Position numbers and translations under genes: made by a program. Positions 42,913-50,228 of a stretch of DNA of 64,000 nucleotides are shown here, one piece after another. The notes under the pieces are model-generated. The model saw only the letters and a program-made list of their open reading frames with translations. It searched no databases and was not told the DNA's origin. Positions within the stretch are counted from its first letter, which is position 1, and every line of letters starts with the position of its first letter. This stretch comes from Prevotella sp. UBA4217 (lineage in GTDB: Bacteria > Bacteroidota > Bacteroidia > Bacteroidales > Bacteroidaceae): NCBI GenBank assembly GCA_002379425.1, contig DFTH01000012.1:175623-239622 (forward strand), written 5' to 3'.

Positions 42913-43965
42913 ATGAGAAAGATTGATGTGCTGATCATCGGTGCCGGCCCTGCCGGCACCGTTTGTGGCAGCCTGTTGAAGCGGGCTGGGGTGGAGTGTG
43001 CCATCGTCGAACATGCCACGTTCCCACGCGACAAGGTCTGTGGTGGTGGACTCACGGTGAAGGCCTGGCGGCTGCTCGACATGCTCCTTCCTGGCGTGAA
43101 GTACGACTTCCGTCCCATCGACCGTATGCGTGTGCAGTTCGAGGATGATCCCGTCTGCGAGTTCCATGCTGAGTTTCCCATCCGCATGACGCTCCGTAAG
43201 GACTTCGACAACTCCTTGCTGCAGTATTACCTCGACCATGGTGGCGAACTTATCAAGGGTACCTTCGACCGATTTGAGGAAATGCCCGATAAGCGCATCC
43301 TCGTCACGCTGAGGTCGGGCGAGCAGATCGACTGCCGCTATCTCGTGGGTGCCGATGGTGCCAACAGCCGCATCCGCCGACAGGTCAACGGACCAATCGA
43401 TCCCAGTCTCCATGTCCTCTTCCTCGAATACTATGTCAATGGCATCCACGACGACGATATCTTCGTGCATTTCTCTGACCAGTACAAGCCGGGCTGTTTC
43501 TATAAGTTCCCTGGCAACGGGCGCGACATGTACGGATTCGCCTCGCTTATGACCAACAACGATTTCCCTGCCCATCGGGCTAAGTTCCTCGAGACGCTGC
43601 GTAAGTACGGTGTCACAGAGGGTCGCCTGCGCGGGGCATATATCCCGCGGGAGACCATCAAGTCGCCCATCGAGCATGTCATCCTCATCGGTGATGCAGG
43701 CGGTTTTGCCAATAAACTGACGGGCGAGGGACTCTATGATGCCTTCAAGACCGCCTATAATGCCAAGCAGGCAATCGTTGAGGGCAAGCCTTTCAGTGAG
43801 ACCAACCGCGAGGAGTTCGCCAAGATGGAGCGTCAGGTAAAGGTGTTCAATTTCTTCTTCAGCAAGTATGGCTATCGCTTTGCCTGCTGGGCCATGCGCT
43901 ATCCGAAGATGATCAAGTGGGTCTTCGATGCTAAGATGAAGCGAGAGACTTTCCTTGAGAAATAA
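42913..43965 (+). CDS. FAD-dependent oxidoreductase (geranylgeranyl-reductase-like)
   Basis: A 350-residue flavoprotein. The N-terminal dinucleotide-binding motif is DVLIIGAGPAGTVCGSLLKRAG; the conserved FPRDKVCGGGLTVKA follows, and VILIGDAGGFANKLTGEGLYDA carries the second FAD-binding GD motif. Family members reduce isoprenoid chains or hydroxylate ring substrates (geranylgeranyl reductase, epoxidase groups); the substrate cannot be told. It is 18 bases after mutB, in the same direction, so it may be cotranscribed, though a role in propionate metabolism is not implied. Confidence 0.85.
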   Translation: MRKIDVLIIGAGPAGTVCGSLLKRAGVECAIVEHATFPRDKVCGGGLTVKAWRLLDMLLPGVKYDFRPIDRMRVQFEDDPVCEFHAEFPIRMTLRKDFDNSLLQYYLDHGGELIKGTFDRFEEMPDKRILVTLRSGEQIDCRYLVGADGANSRIRRQVNGPIDPSLHVLFLEYYVNGIHDDDIFVHFSDQYKPGCFYKFPGNGRDMYGFASLMTNNDFPAHRAKFLETLRKYGVTEGRLRGAYIPRETIKSPIEHVILIGDAGGFANKLTGEGLYDAFKTAYNAKQAIVEGKPFSETNREEFAKMERQVKVFNFFFSKYGYRFACWAMRYPKMIKWVFDAKMKRETFLEK

Positions 43966-43981
43966 AGCCAGTAAAAGCCTG

Positions 43982-44977
43982 TCACTTGAAGGCTTTGATG
44001 AGATCGTCGTAGGTGATCTCTGTCAACTGGCGCTCACTGAGCCCTTTCTTGTCCGACAGACGGTTAGCCTGGGCCTGGATGGCTTTCTCAAAGACGTTTC
44101 TCACGTAGCGCGCATTACCGAAGTTACGGTCTTTATGGGCAACGGCATAGTGTAACTTTTCCTGCAATAGTGTGTCGGCATCTTCGCTGATGGTATATTG
44201 GTTGCGCTTCATATACATCTTGAAGATGTCGGTCAACTCATCAGCAGAGTAGTCGGGGAAATTGATATAGCGATTGAAGCGTGACTGAAGGCCCGGGTTC
44301 GAGTCGATGAATCGCTTCATCTCGTTGGTGTAGCCAGCGATGATCACTACCAGTTTGTCGCGGTCGTCCTCCATGCGCTTCAGTAGGGTAGAGATAGCCT
44401 CCTGTCCATAGTCGCTTGACGCATCCTCGGGTACCAGTGCGTATGCCTCGTCGATGAAGAGCACGCCATTAAGGGCGGAATCCACTATGGCATTGGTCTT
44501 GGTGGCTGTCTGTCCCACATAGTTGGCTACCAGACCTGAACGGTCAGTCTCTACTGTATGTCCTTTCTTCAGGATGCCCAGATCCTTATAGATACGTGCC
44601 ACAATACGTGCCACCGTCGTCTTACCGGTACCAGGACTGCCTGTAAATACCAGATGGTATGACAACTTGGGTGTCTTCAGCCCCTTGTCTTGTCTCTGCT
44701 TCTGCAGTTTCACGAAGTTGGCCAGCGACTTCACCTCTTCCTTCACGGCACCAAGACCGATCAGTTCGTCCAACTCCTGATAGGGATCGCCTTCCAGTGG
44801 CTCATTCACTATGACACTGTCAGGCTTGCTTTCCTGCTGTTCTGTGCTCGCTGTCTGTTCCGTTGTGGTTGTACCAGTTTCCTCTGTGTCGATAACCATG
44901 GTCATGATGGCCATCACGATGAAGGCAATGGCTACCACGATAATTGTCAGTTGTTTACCCGTTAGTTTCATATCCAT
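43982..44977 (-). CDS. Membrane-anchored AAA+ ATPase of the CbxX/CfqX/SpoVK type
   Basis: A 331-residue protein: a short N-terminus, one membrane helix (residues about 9-29), a Thr/Glu/Ser-rich linker (about 31-60), then a CbxX-type AAA+ domain with Walker A GSPGTGKTT (113-121), Walker B GVLFIDEAYAL, and the RYINFPDYSADEL sensor region. CbxX/SpoVK relatives remodel protein complexes; anchoring to the membrane would place activity at its inner face. ATG 44977 is used because upstream in-frame starts lie in the promoter; 44971 is possible. Its target is unknown. Confidence 0.88.
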   Translation of the reverse strand: MDMKLTGKQLTIIVVAIAFIVMAIMTMVIDTEETGTTTTEQTASTEQQESKPDSVIVNEPLEGDPYQELDELIGLGAVKEEVKSLANFVKLQKQRQDKGLKTPKLSYHLVFTGSPGTGKTTVARIVARIYKDLGILKKGHTVETDRSGLVANYVGQTATKTNAIVDSALNGVLFIDEAYALVPEDASSDYGQEAISTLLKRMEDDRDKLVVIIAGYTNEMKRFIDSNPGLQSRFNRYINFPDYSADELTDIFKMYMKRNQYTISEDADTLLQEKLHYAVAHKDRNFGNARYVRNVFEKAIQAQANRLSDKKGLSERQLTEITYDDLIKAFK

Positions 44978-44992
44978 TTGTGGTTGATGGCG

Positions 44993-45000
44993 CAAAGATA
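44993..45000 (-). promoter_or_regulatory. -7 element of the AAA+ ATPase gene
   Basis: TATCTTTG at 44993-45000 on the minus strand, about 16 bases upstream of the chosen ATG. No TTTG at the usual distance. Confidence 0.65.
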
Positions 45001-45135
45001 CGAAATAATGCTGAAATTAAAAAACAAATTTGGAAGATTCTTTGTAAGATAGGACTACTTTAAATTTGATTGCGACGAGGCGCTCACTATCTACTGTTGA
45101 CAGATGTCATGAGAAGCATCGTCGATGATGAGGAC

Positions 45136-45517
45136 AAAACTATATAATATATAGTTGTCTTAAGACAAAAACAAGTGTCCCACCTGTCCCATCTGTCCAA
45201 GAAGGATAGTTCCCGCCAGGGACAGATGGGACAGGTGGGACACATAAAAAGTGGGTAAGACCACTCTATATATACGCGTGCGTATATGCGCGCATATAGA
45301 GATTTCGTCAGGTGAACGGTCGGGTGCGACATAGAAAGAGTCTTTTCCTGAACAGGAAGGCTGTTTTCTGAAATGAGGAGGCACTTTACGGAACTGAGGA
45401 GGCTCCCTACGTTTCTAAAGAGGCTCCTCACGTTCGTAAAGAGCCTTCTAATTTTCGTAAAGAGCCTTCTAATTACCGAAAAGAGGTACAATTTGTCCGA
45501 AAAGTGAGCCTTTTAAA
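45136..45517 (-). repeat. Dispersed repeat element, copy B (inverted relative to copy A)
   Basis: The reverse complement of this stretch is closely similar to 20770-21130 throughout. Reading the minus strand: about seven degenerate 21-base units (core AGAAGGCTCTTTACGAA), an uninterrupted 32-base alternating purine-pyrimidine run (45267-45298), then a perfect 24-base inverted repeat (45175-45198 with 45220-45243, loop of 21). Over the 69 bases of that inverted repeat and loop the two copies differ at one position. A further 19-base palindrome (45138-45156) lies at its edge. Open frames through it are repeat translations, not genes. Confidence 0.87.
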
Positions 45518-45595
45518 GTATAGTTATATACCCCCCTATACCTGCGCTCGCGCGTGCGAACGCTACAGTTTCTCGCCATCAGATGAGACTATATG
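45518..45595. other. Intergenic stretch beside copy B
   Basis: GC-rich alternating sequence (CTGCGCTCGCGCGTGCG region) and a run of C; no gene, promoter or tRNA recognised. Confidence 0.5.
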
Positions 45596-45628
45596 AAAGA
45601 GCCGGAACTGTTAGGGTTCCGGCTCTTT
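45596..45628 (-). terminator. Terminator of pgk
   Basis: A perfect 13-bp stem (AAAGAGCCGGAAC and complement) with a 7-base loop, about 30 bases past the pgk stop on the minus strand. Flanking T content is low, but the stem is strong. Confidence 0.8.
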
Positions 45629-45656
45629 AGTTAACATGCAAAATGGTGGACGGGGA

Positions 45657-46928
45657 TTACTCACCCTTGATGGCTGCAACGCCCGGGAGCACCTTGCCCT
45701 CGATGGCCTCAAGCAGAGCGCCACCACCAGTAGAGATGTAAGACACCTTGTCGGCCAGACCGAACTTGTTGACGCATGCCACAGAGTCGCCACCACCGAT
45801 CAGTGAGAAGGCACCCTCGGCTGTTGCCTCAGCAATGGCCTCACCGATAGCACGGCTACCAGCAGTGAAGTCGTCGCACTCGAACACACCGGCAGGACCG
45901 TTCCACAGGATGGTCTTGGCACCCTTGATGGCCTCCTTGAAGGCCTTCTGGCTCTCAGGACCGGCATCAACACCCTGCAGGTCGGCAGGAATCTCGTTGG
46001 CGGGGCAGTTGATGATCTTAGAGCCGGGCTTTACGGTCATTGAAGAGAAGTCGAGACCGTCGGTAGCGGTGCAGTCAGAGCCGAGCACGAGTTGTACGCC
46101 GTTCTTCTTGGCGAGTTCCTCAACGCCCAGGGCTACATCGAGTTTGTCGAGTTCAACGATTGACTGGCCGATCTCGCCGCCGTGAGCCTTAGCGAAGGTG
46201 TAGGTCATACCACCGCAGAGGATGAGTTTGTCAACCTTGCCCAGCAGGTTCTCGATGATACCGATCTTGGAAGATACCTTCGAACCACCCATGATGGCTA
46301 CGAACGGGCGCTTGATGTTCGAGAGCACATTGTCAACAGCCTGCACCTCCTTCTCCATCAGCAGGCCGAGCATCTTGTTGTCAGCATCGAAATAGTCGGC
46401 GATGACAGCGGTAGAGGCGTGCTTGCGGTGAGCGGTGCCGAAGGCATCCATCACGTAGCAGTCAGCGTAGGAAGCGAGGGTCTTGGCGAACTCCTTCTGG
46501 CTGGCCTTCATGGCCTTCTTGGCCTCGTCGTATTCGGGAGTACCCTTCTCGACGCCTACGGGCTTGCCTTCCTCCTCGGGATAGTAGCGCAGGTTCTCCA
46601 GCAGCAGGGCCTCACCCATCTTCAGGGCCTTGGCAGCGTCGGCAGCCTTGGCGCAGTCGGGAGCGAATGCCACGGGAACGCCCAGTGCCTTCTCCACAGC
46701 CTCGCGGATCTGACCCAGAGAGAGTTTCGGGTTCACCTTTCCTTTGGGCTTGCCCATGTGCGACATGATGATGGTGGCACCACCGTCGGCCAGGATCTTC
46801 TTCAGGGTAGGCAGGGCACCGCGGATACGGGTGTCGTCAGTGATTTTACCATTCTCATCGAGGGGTACGTTGAAATCTACACGTACGATTGCCTTCTTAC
46901 CGGCAAAGTTGAATTCGTTGATTGTCAT
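45657..46928 (-). CDS. pgk: Phosphoglycerate kinase
   Basis: A 423-residue glycolytic enzyme transferring phosphate from 1,3-bisphosphoglycerate to ADP. The N-terminal signature [17 protein letters not shown] is present with its conserved Arg/Asp/Asn; [12 protein letters not shown] and [13 protein letters not shown] (nucleotide site) follow. Length is normal for the family. It is a single-gene unit, with a heptamer array replacing the -33 element of its promoter. Confidence 0.97.
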   Translation of the reverse strand: MTINEFNFAGKKAIVRVDFNVPLDENGKITDDTRIRGALPTLKKILADGGATIIMSHMGKPKGKVNPKLSLGQIREAVEKALGVPVAFAPDCAKAADAAKALKMGEALLLENLRYYPEEEGKPVGVEKGTPEYDEAKKAMKASQKEFAKTLASYADCYVMDAFGTAHRKHASTAVIADYFDADNKMLGLLMEKEVQAVDNVLSNIKRPFVAIMGGSKVSSKIGIIENLLGKVDKLILCGGMTYTFAKAHGGEIGQSIVELDKLDVALGVEELAKKNGVQLVLGSDCTATDGLDFSSMTVKPGSKIINCPANEIPADLQGVDAGPESQKAFKEAIKGAKTILWNGPAGVFECDDFTAGSRAIGEAIAEATAEGAFSLIGGGDSVACVNKFGLADKVSYISTGGGALLEAIEGKVLPGVAAIKGE

Positions 46929-46977
46929 AATGCGTATAAATTATATAAATGTGAACAACTTCGTTTAAACGTGATTG

Positions 46978-46985
46978 CAAAGGTA
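46978..46985 (-). promoter_or_regulatory. -7 element of pgk
   Basis: TACCTTTG at 46978-46985 on the minus strand. The region 20 bases upstream, where TTTG is expected, consists of ATTATGA heptamers. Confidence 0.72.
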
Positions 46986-46990
46986 CGATA

Positions 46991-47026
46991 AATAATTCAT
47001 AATTCATAATTCATAATTCATAATTT
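46991..47026. repeat. Heptamer array (ATAATTC)n upstream of pgk
   Basis: About four to five copies of the 7-base unit ATAATTC in the divergent space between pgk and queC, directly upstream of the pgk -7 element. Confidence 0.92.
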
Positions 47027-47034
47027 ATCATTTT

Positions 47035-47066
47035 TTTGCGTATCACGGGAAATATGTGTACCTTTG
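47035..47066 (+). promoter_or_regulatory. queC promoter
   Basis: -33 TTTG at 47035-47038, 20-base spacer, -7 TACCTTTG at 47059-47066; ATG at 47075, so the leader is very short. No preQ1 riboswitch fits between. Confidence 0.83.
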
Positions 47067-47074
47067 CACCCAAT

Positions 47075-47731
47075 ATGAAGAAAGATACAGTCATTATTCT
47101 CAGTGGCGGCATGGACTCTGTGACGCTGCTCTACGACCAGCAGGAGCGCATTGCCCTTGCCTTGTCGTTCGACTACGGTTCAAAGCATAACGCACGTGAG
47201 ATACCCTTTGCCCGTCTGCATTGTGAGCGGCTGGGCATCAGGCATATCGTGATACCGCTCGACTTCATGACAGCCTACTTCAAGAGTTCACTCCTGGAGG
47301 GTGGGGAAGAGATTCCCGAGGGGCATTATGCCGACGAGAACATGCGATCGACGGTGGTGCCCTTCCGCAATGGCATCATGCTCTCCATCGCTGTGGGAAT
47401 AGCGGAGAGCCATGATCTGAAATATGTGATGATGGCGAACCATGGGGGGGACCATACGATCTATCCCGACTGCACACCAGAGTTCGTGGAGGCCTTCGAC
47501 CAGGCTGCGCAGGCTGGGACTTTCGTGAAGGTCGGGCTGTTGTCGCCCTTTGTGAACTGGACGAAAGGGGATATCGCCCGTCGTGGCAAGGAGTTGGGCA
47601 TCAACTATGCTGAGACGTGGAGTTGCTACAAAGGTGGCGAGAAGCACTGCGGCAGGTGCGGCACCTGTGTAGAGCGCCGCGAAGCCTTAGCGGAGGCGGG
47701 GATTGAGGATCCGACACGTTACGAAGAGTGA
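47075..47731 (+). CDS. queC: 7-cyano-7-deazaguanine synthase QueC
   Basis: A 218-residue ATP-dependent enzyme that turns 7-carboxy-7-deazaguanine into preQ0 on the way to queuosine. The PP-loop is VIILSGGMDSVTLLYD at the N-terminus, and four zinc-binding cysteines lie at the C-terminus (SCYKGGEKHCGRCGTCVERR). ATG 47075 follows the promoter closely; upstream starts would lie within it. It is convergent with radA. Other queuosine genes are not in the window. Confidence 0.96.
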   Translation: MKKDTVIILSGGMDSVTLLYDQQERIALALSFDYGSKHNAREIPFARLHCERLGIRHIVIPLDFMTAYFKSSLLEGGEEIPEGHYADENMRSTVVPFRNGIMLSIAVGIAESHDLKYVMMANHGGDHTIYPDCTPEFVEAFDQAAQAGTFVKVGLLSPFVNWTKGDIARRGKELGINYAETWSCYKGGEKHCGRCGTCVERREALAEAGIEDPTRYEE

Positions 47732-47752
47732 CCGTACCCCCGCACGACCAGG

Positions 47753-49162
47753 TTAGCCGAACAGTTCGCGCAGCGCCTCCTCGACCTTGCGGACAGGATG
47801 GATGGCGATGTGGTATTTCTTCTGGTCGAAGCCCTGTAGATTATATTTAGGTAGGATGATATCGCTGAAGCCCAGTTTCTCGGCCTCGGCGATCCTTTGT
47901 TCGATGCGGTTCACGGGGCGTACCTCTCCAGAGAGCCCTACCTCTCCACACATACACCAGCCAGCCTCGATGGGGGTATCGACATTCGATGAGAGGACGG
48001 CAGCGATGATGCTGAGGTCCATCGCCAGGTCTGTCACCCTGAGACCACCAGCGATATTGATAAACACATCCTTCTGCATCAACTTGAATCCCACACGCTT
48101 CTCGAGCACGGCCAGAAGCATGTTCAGGCGGCGCTGGTCGAATCCTGTGGCACTTCTTTGTGGGGTGCCGTAGGCAGCCGTGGAGACGAGTGCCTGCGTC
48201 TCGACGAGGAAGGGGCGCACGCCCTCGATGGCGGAACTGATGGCGATGCCAGAGAGTCCCTCGTGGTCCTGGGTCAATAGCAGTTCTGAGGGATTAGACA
48301 CTTGTCGCAGACCGTTCTGCAGCATCTCGTAGATGCCCAGTTCGGCAGTGGAGCCGAAGCGGTTCTTCATTGAGCGGAGAATACGGTACATGTAGTGCTG
48401 GTCGCCCTCAAACTGGATGACGGCATCCACGATGTGCTCCAAGATCTTCGGACCAGCCAGAGAACCCTCTTTCGTGATATGTCCGATGAGGATGACTGGC
48501 ACGCCGGATGACTTGGCGAAACGGAGCAGGGCAGAGGCGCACTCGCGGACCTGGGCGATGCTGCCTGCACTCGATTCCACGTCCTCCGTCATGATGGTCT
48601 GGATAGAGTCGATGATCACAAGTTCGGGCTGCTCTTCCTTGATATGCTCGAAGATATGCTCCAGGGAGTTCTCGCAGAGGATGAGGAAATGCTCGTTTTC
48701 CTCATGAGGAATCCGGTTGGCGCGCATTTTCAACTGGTGGGCGCTCTCCTCTCCACTGACATATAGAATCTTTTTCTCAGGCATGCGGAGCATGGTCTGT
48801 AGGGAGAGGGTCGATTTCCCGATACCTGGTTCTCCTCCCAGCAGGACGATGCTGCCAGGAACGAGCCCGCCACCCAACACGCGGTTGAGTTCCTCGTCGT
48901 GCATGTCGATGCGGGGATCATCGTGATTGGAGATGTCGCTGAGGCGGAGCACTCTGCCAGCAGAGGCTGCCATCTGGCTGATTGTGCCTGTGTTCAGACC
49001 ACCCCGTCCTGCCGCTACCCCTCCTGATTTAACGGGGGAACTGGGGGCGACCCTGATCTCCTTGAACGTGTTCCACTGTCCACAGGCAGGACACTTGCCT
49101 ATCCACTTCGGCGACTCCTGGCCGCAGTTGGAGCATACGTATGCAATCTTATCTTTTGCCAT
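47753..49162 (-). CDS. radA: DNA repair protein RadA
   Basis: A 469-residue RecA-like branch-migration protein. It begins with a C4 zinc finger (YVCSNCGQESPKWIGKCPACG), then the Walker A GGEPGIGKSTLSLQ, the RadA-specific KNRFGS motif (about residue 265) and a C-terminal Lon-protease-like domain. ATG 49162 (MAKDKIAYV) is chosen; the upstream open frame crosses the promoter. It is single-gene, divergent from the lipoprotein gene at 49270. Confidence 0.95.
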   Translation of the reverse strand: MAKDKIAYVCSNCGQESPKWIGKCPACGQWNTFKEIRVAPSSPVKSGGVAAGRGGLNTGTISQMAASAGRVLRLSDISNHDDPRIDMHDEELNRVLGGGLVPGSIVLLGGEPGIGKSTLSLQTMLRMPEKKILYVSGEESAHQLKMRANRIPHEENEHFLILCENSLEHIFEHIKEEQPELVIIDSIQTIMTEDVESSAGSIAQVRECASALLRFAKSSGVPVILIGHITKEGSLAGPKILEHIVDAVIQFEGDQHYMYRILRSMKNRFGSTAELGIYEMLQNGLRQVSNPSELLLTQDHEGLSGIAISSAIEGVRPFLVETQALVSTAAYGTPQRSATGFDQRRLNMLLAVLEKRVGFKLMQKDVFINIAGGLRVTDLAMDLSIIAAVLSSNVDTPIEAGWCMCGEVGLSGEVRPVNRIEQRIAEAEKLGFSDIILPKYNLQGFDQKKYHIAIHPVRKVEEALRELFG

Positions 49163-49199
49163 ATTCTTGACTTGCGACGACTTTATGTCGATTAGAGCA

Positions 49200-49230
49200 C
49201 AAAAGTACGAAATATTTTCCGTATTCCAAA
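49200..49230 (-). promoter_or_regulatory. radA promoter
   Basis: -7 TACTTTTG at 49200-49207, 19-base spacer, -33 TTTG at 49227-49230 on the minus strand. Confidence 0.8.
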
Positions 49231-49247
49231 ATAATTGCTTAATTTTG
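49216..49247 (+). promoter_or_regulatory. Promoter of the substrate-binding lipoprotein gene
   Basis: -33 TTTC at 49216-49219 (3 of 4), 20-base spacer, -7 TAATTTTG at 49240-49247; it interleaves with the divergent radA promoter. Confidence 0.68.
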
Positions 49248-49269
49248 CACGCTGATGAAAGAAAATAGC

Positions 49270-50226
49270 ATGAGATATACGAGTATATTGACAGTGGTCC
49301 TGATGGGTTGTCTGCTGCTGACAGGATGCGGACAATCATACCAAGAGACAAAGCGATTGTCGCGTGAGCAGCGGCTGAGGTTGGCGCGTGAGGACTCGGC
49401 GGCCCTGAAGATCGCAGTGATGCCCACGCTCGACTGTCTGCCCATCTTTATTGCAGAGGATCACCAGTTGTTCGACACCATCGTCGATATACGCCTGAAG
49501 CGCTATACGGCTCAGATGGACTGCGATACGGCCATCATCAACAGCAGGGTGGAGGGCTCCGTTACCGACCTGGTGCGGGCAGAGCGGATAAAGAAGCAGG
49601 GTGACAGTCTGACATACTTCACAGCGACCAATGCTTACTGGCAACTGATCAGTAACCGTCATGCACGTATCACCCAACTGAAACACCTCGACGATAAGAT
49701 GCTGGCTATGACGCGCTACTCCGTAACGGACTTGTTGGGCGACCTGGTCGTGGACAGTGCAAAGTTGAAGACGGAACGGGTGTTCCGTATCCAGGTGAAC
49801 GACGTGAATGTACGCCTCAAGATGCTTGAGAACAACGAGATGGACGCCCTGCTGTTGACGGAGCCGCAGGCCACTCAGGCTCTGCTCGGGAAGCATAAGG
49901 TGCTGCTTGATACACGGAAGGAGGACATCCGCATGGGTGCCATCGTGTTCCGTGCTCATGGGATGGATGATGCGAAACGGAAACAGCAGATGGAAGTGTT
50001 TCTGAAAGGCTACAACGCGGCCTGTGACTCCATCAACCACTTTGGTGTGCGTCATTATAAGGATGTTATCCGCAAATATTGCAACATATCGGAACAGGCG
50101 CTCAATGCCTTGTCTGACTCATTGAGATATACACATGCAGCCAGCCCCAGGCCGAAGGATATAGAACGGGCTCAGCAGTGGCTCTCTAAGATAAAGGATC
50201 GTGGGCTTATCAGAAAGGGAAAGTAA
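49270..50226 (+). CDS. Substrate-binding lipoprotein (NMT1/THI5-like fold)
   Basis: A 318-residue lipoprotein: signal peptide MRYTSILTVVLMGCLLLTGC with lipobox Cys20, then a periplasmic-binding-protein fold (LKIAVMPTLDCLPIFIAED, MLENNEMDALLLTEPQA) of the NMT1/THI5-like group that usually binds thiamine precursors, sulfonates or similar. No ABC permease or ATPase gene is adjacent. ATG 49270 is preferred because the ATG at 49255 would fall at the expected transcription start. It is two bases upstream of the TPR gene, so the pair is likely an operon. Confidence 0.75.
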   Translation: MRYTSILTVVLMGCLLLTGCGQSYQETKRLSREQRLRLAREDSAALKIAVMPTLDCLPIFIAEDHQLFDTIVDIRLKRYTAQMDCDTAIINSRVEGSVTDLVRAERIKKQGDSLTYFTATNAYWQLISNRHARITQLKHLDDKMLAMTRYSVTDLLGDLVVDSAKLKTERVFRIQVNDVNVRLKMLENNEMDALLLTEPQATQALLGKHKVLLDTRKEDIRMGAIVFRAHGMDDAKRKQQMEVFLKGYNAACDSINHFGVRHYKDVIRKYCNISEQALNALSDSLRYTHAASPRPKDIERAQQWLSKIKDRGLIRKGK

Positions 50227-50228
50227 CT

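Noticed and set aside
45087..45491. Open frame of 134 residues through the dispersed repeat
   Set aside because: Its translation is a run of R-L-F-x-x-V-type repeats and its like in copy A breaks into different frames; the conservation follows DNA palindromes, not codons.
47039..47074. preQ1 riboswitch upstream of queC
   Set aside because: The promoter -7 element ends 8 bases before the ATG, leaving no room for an aptamer.
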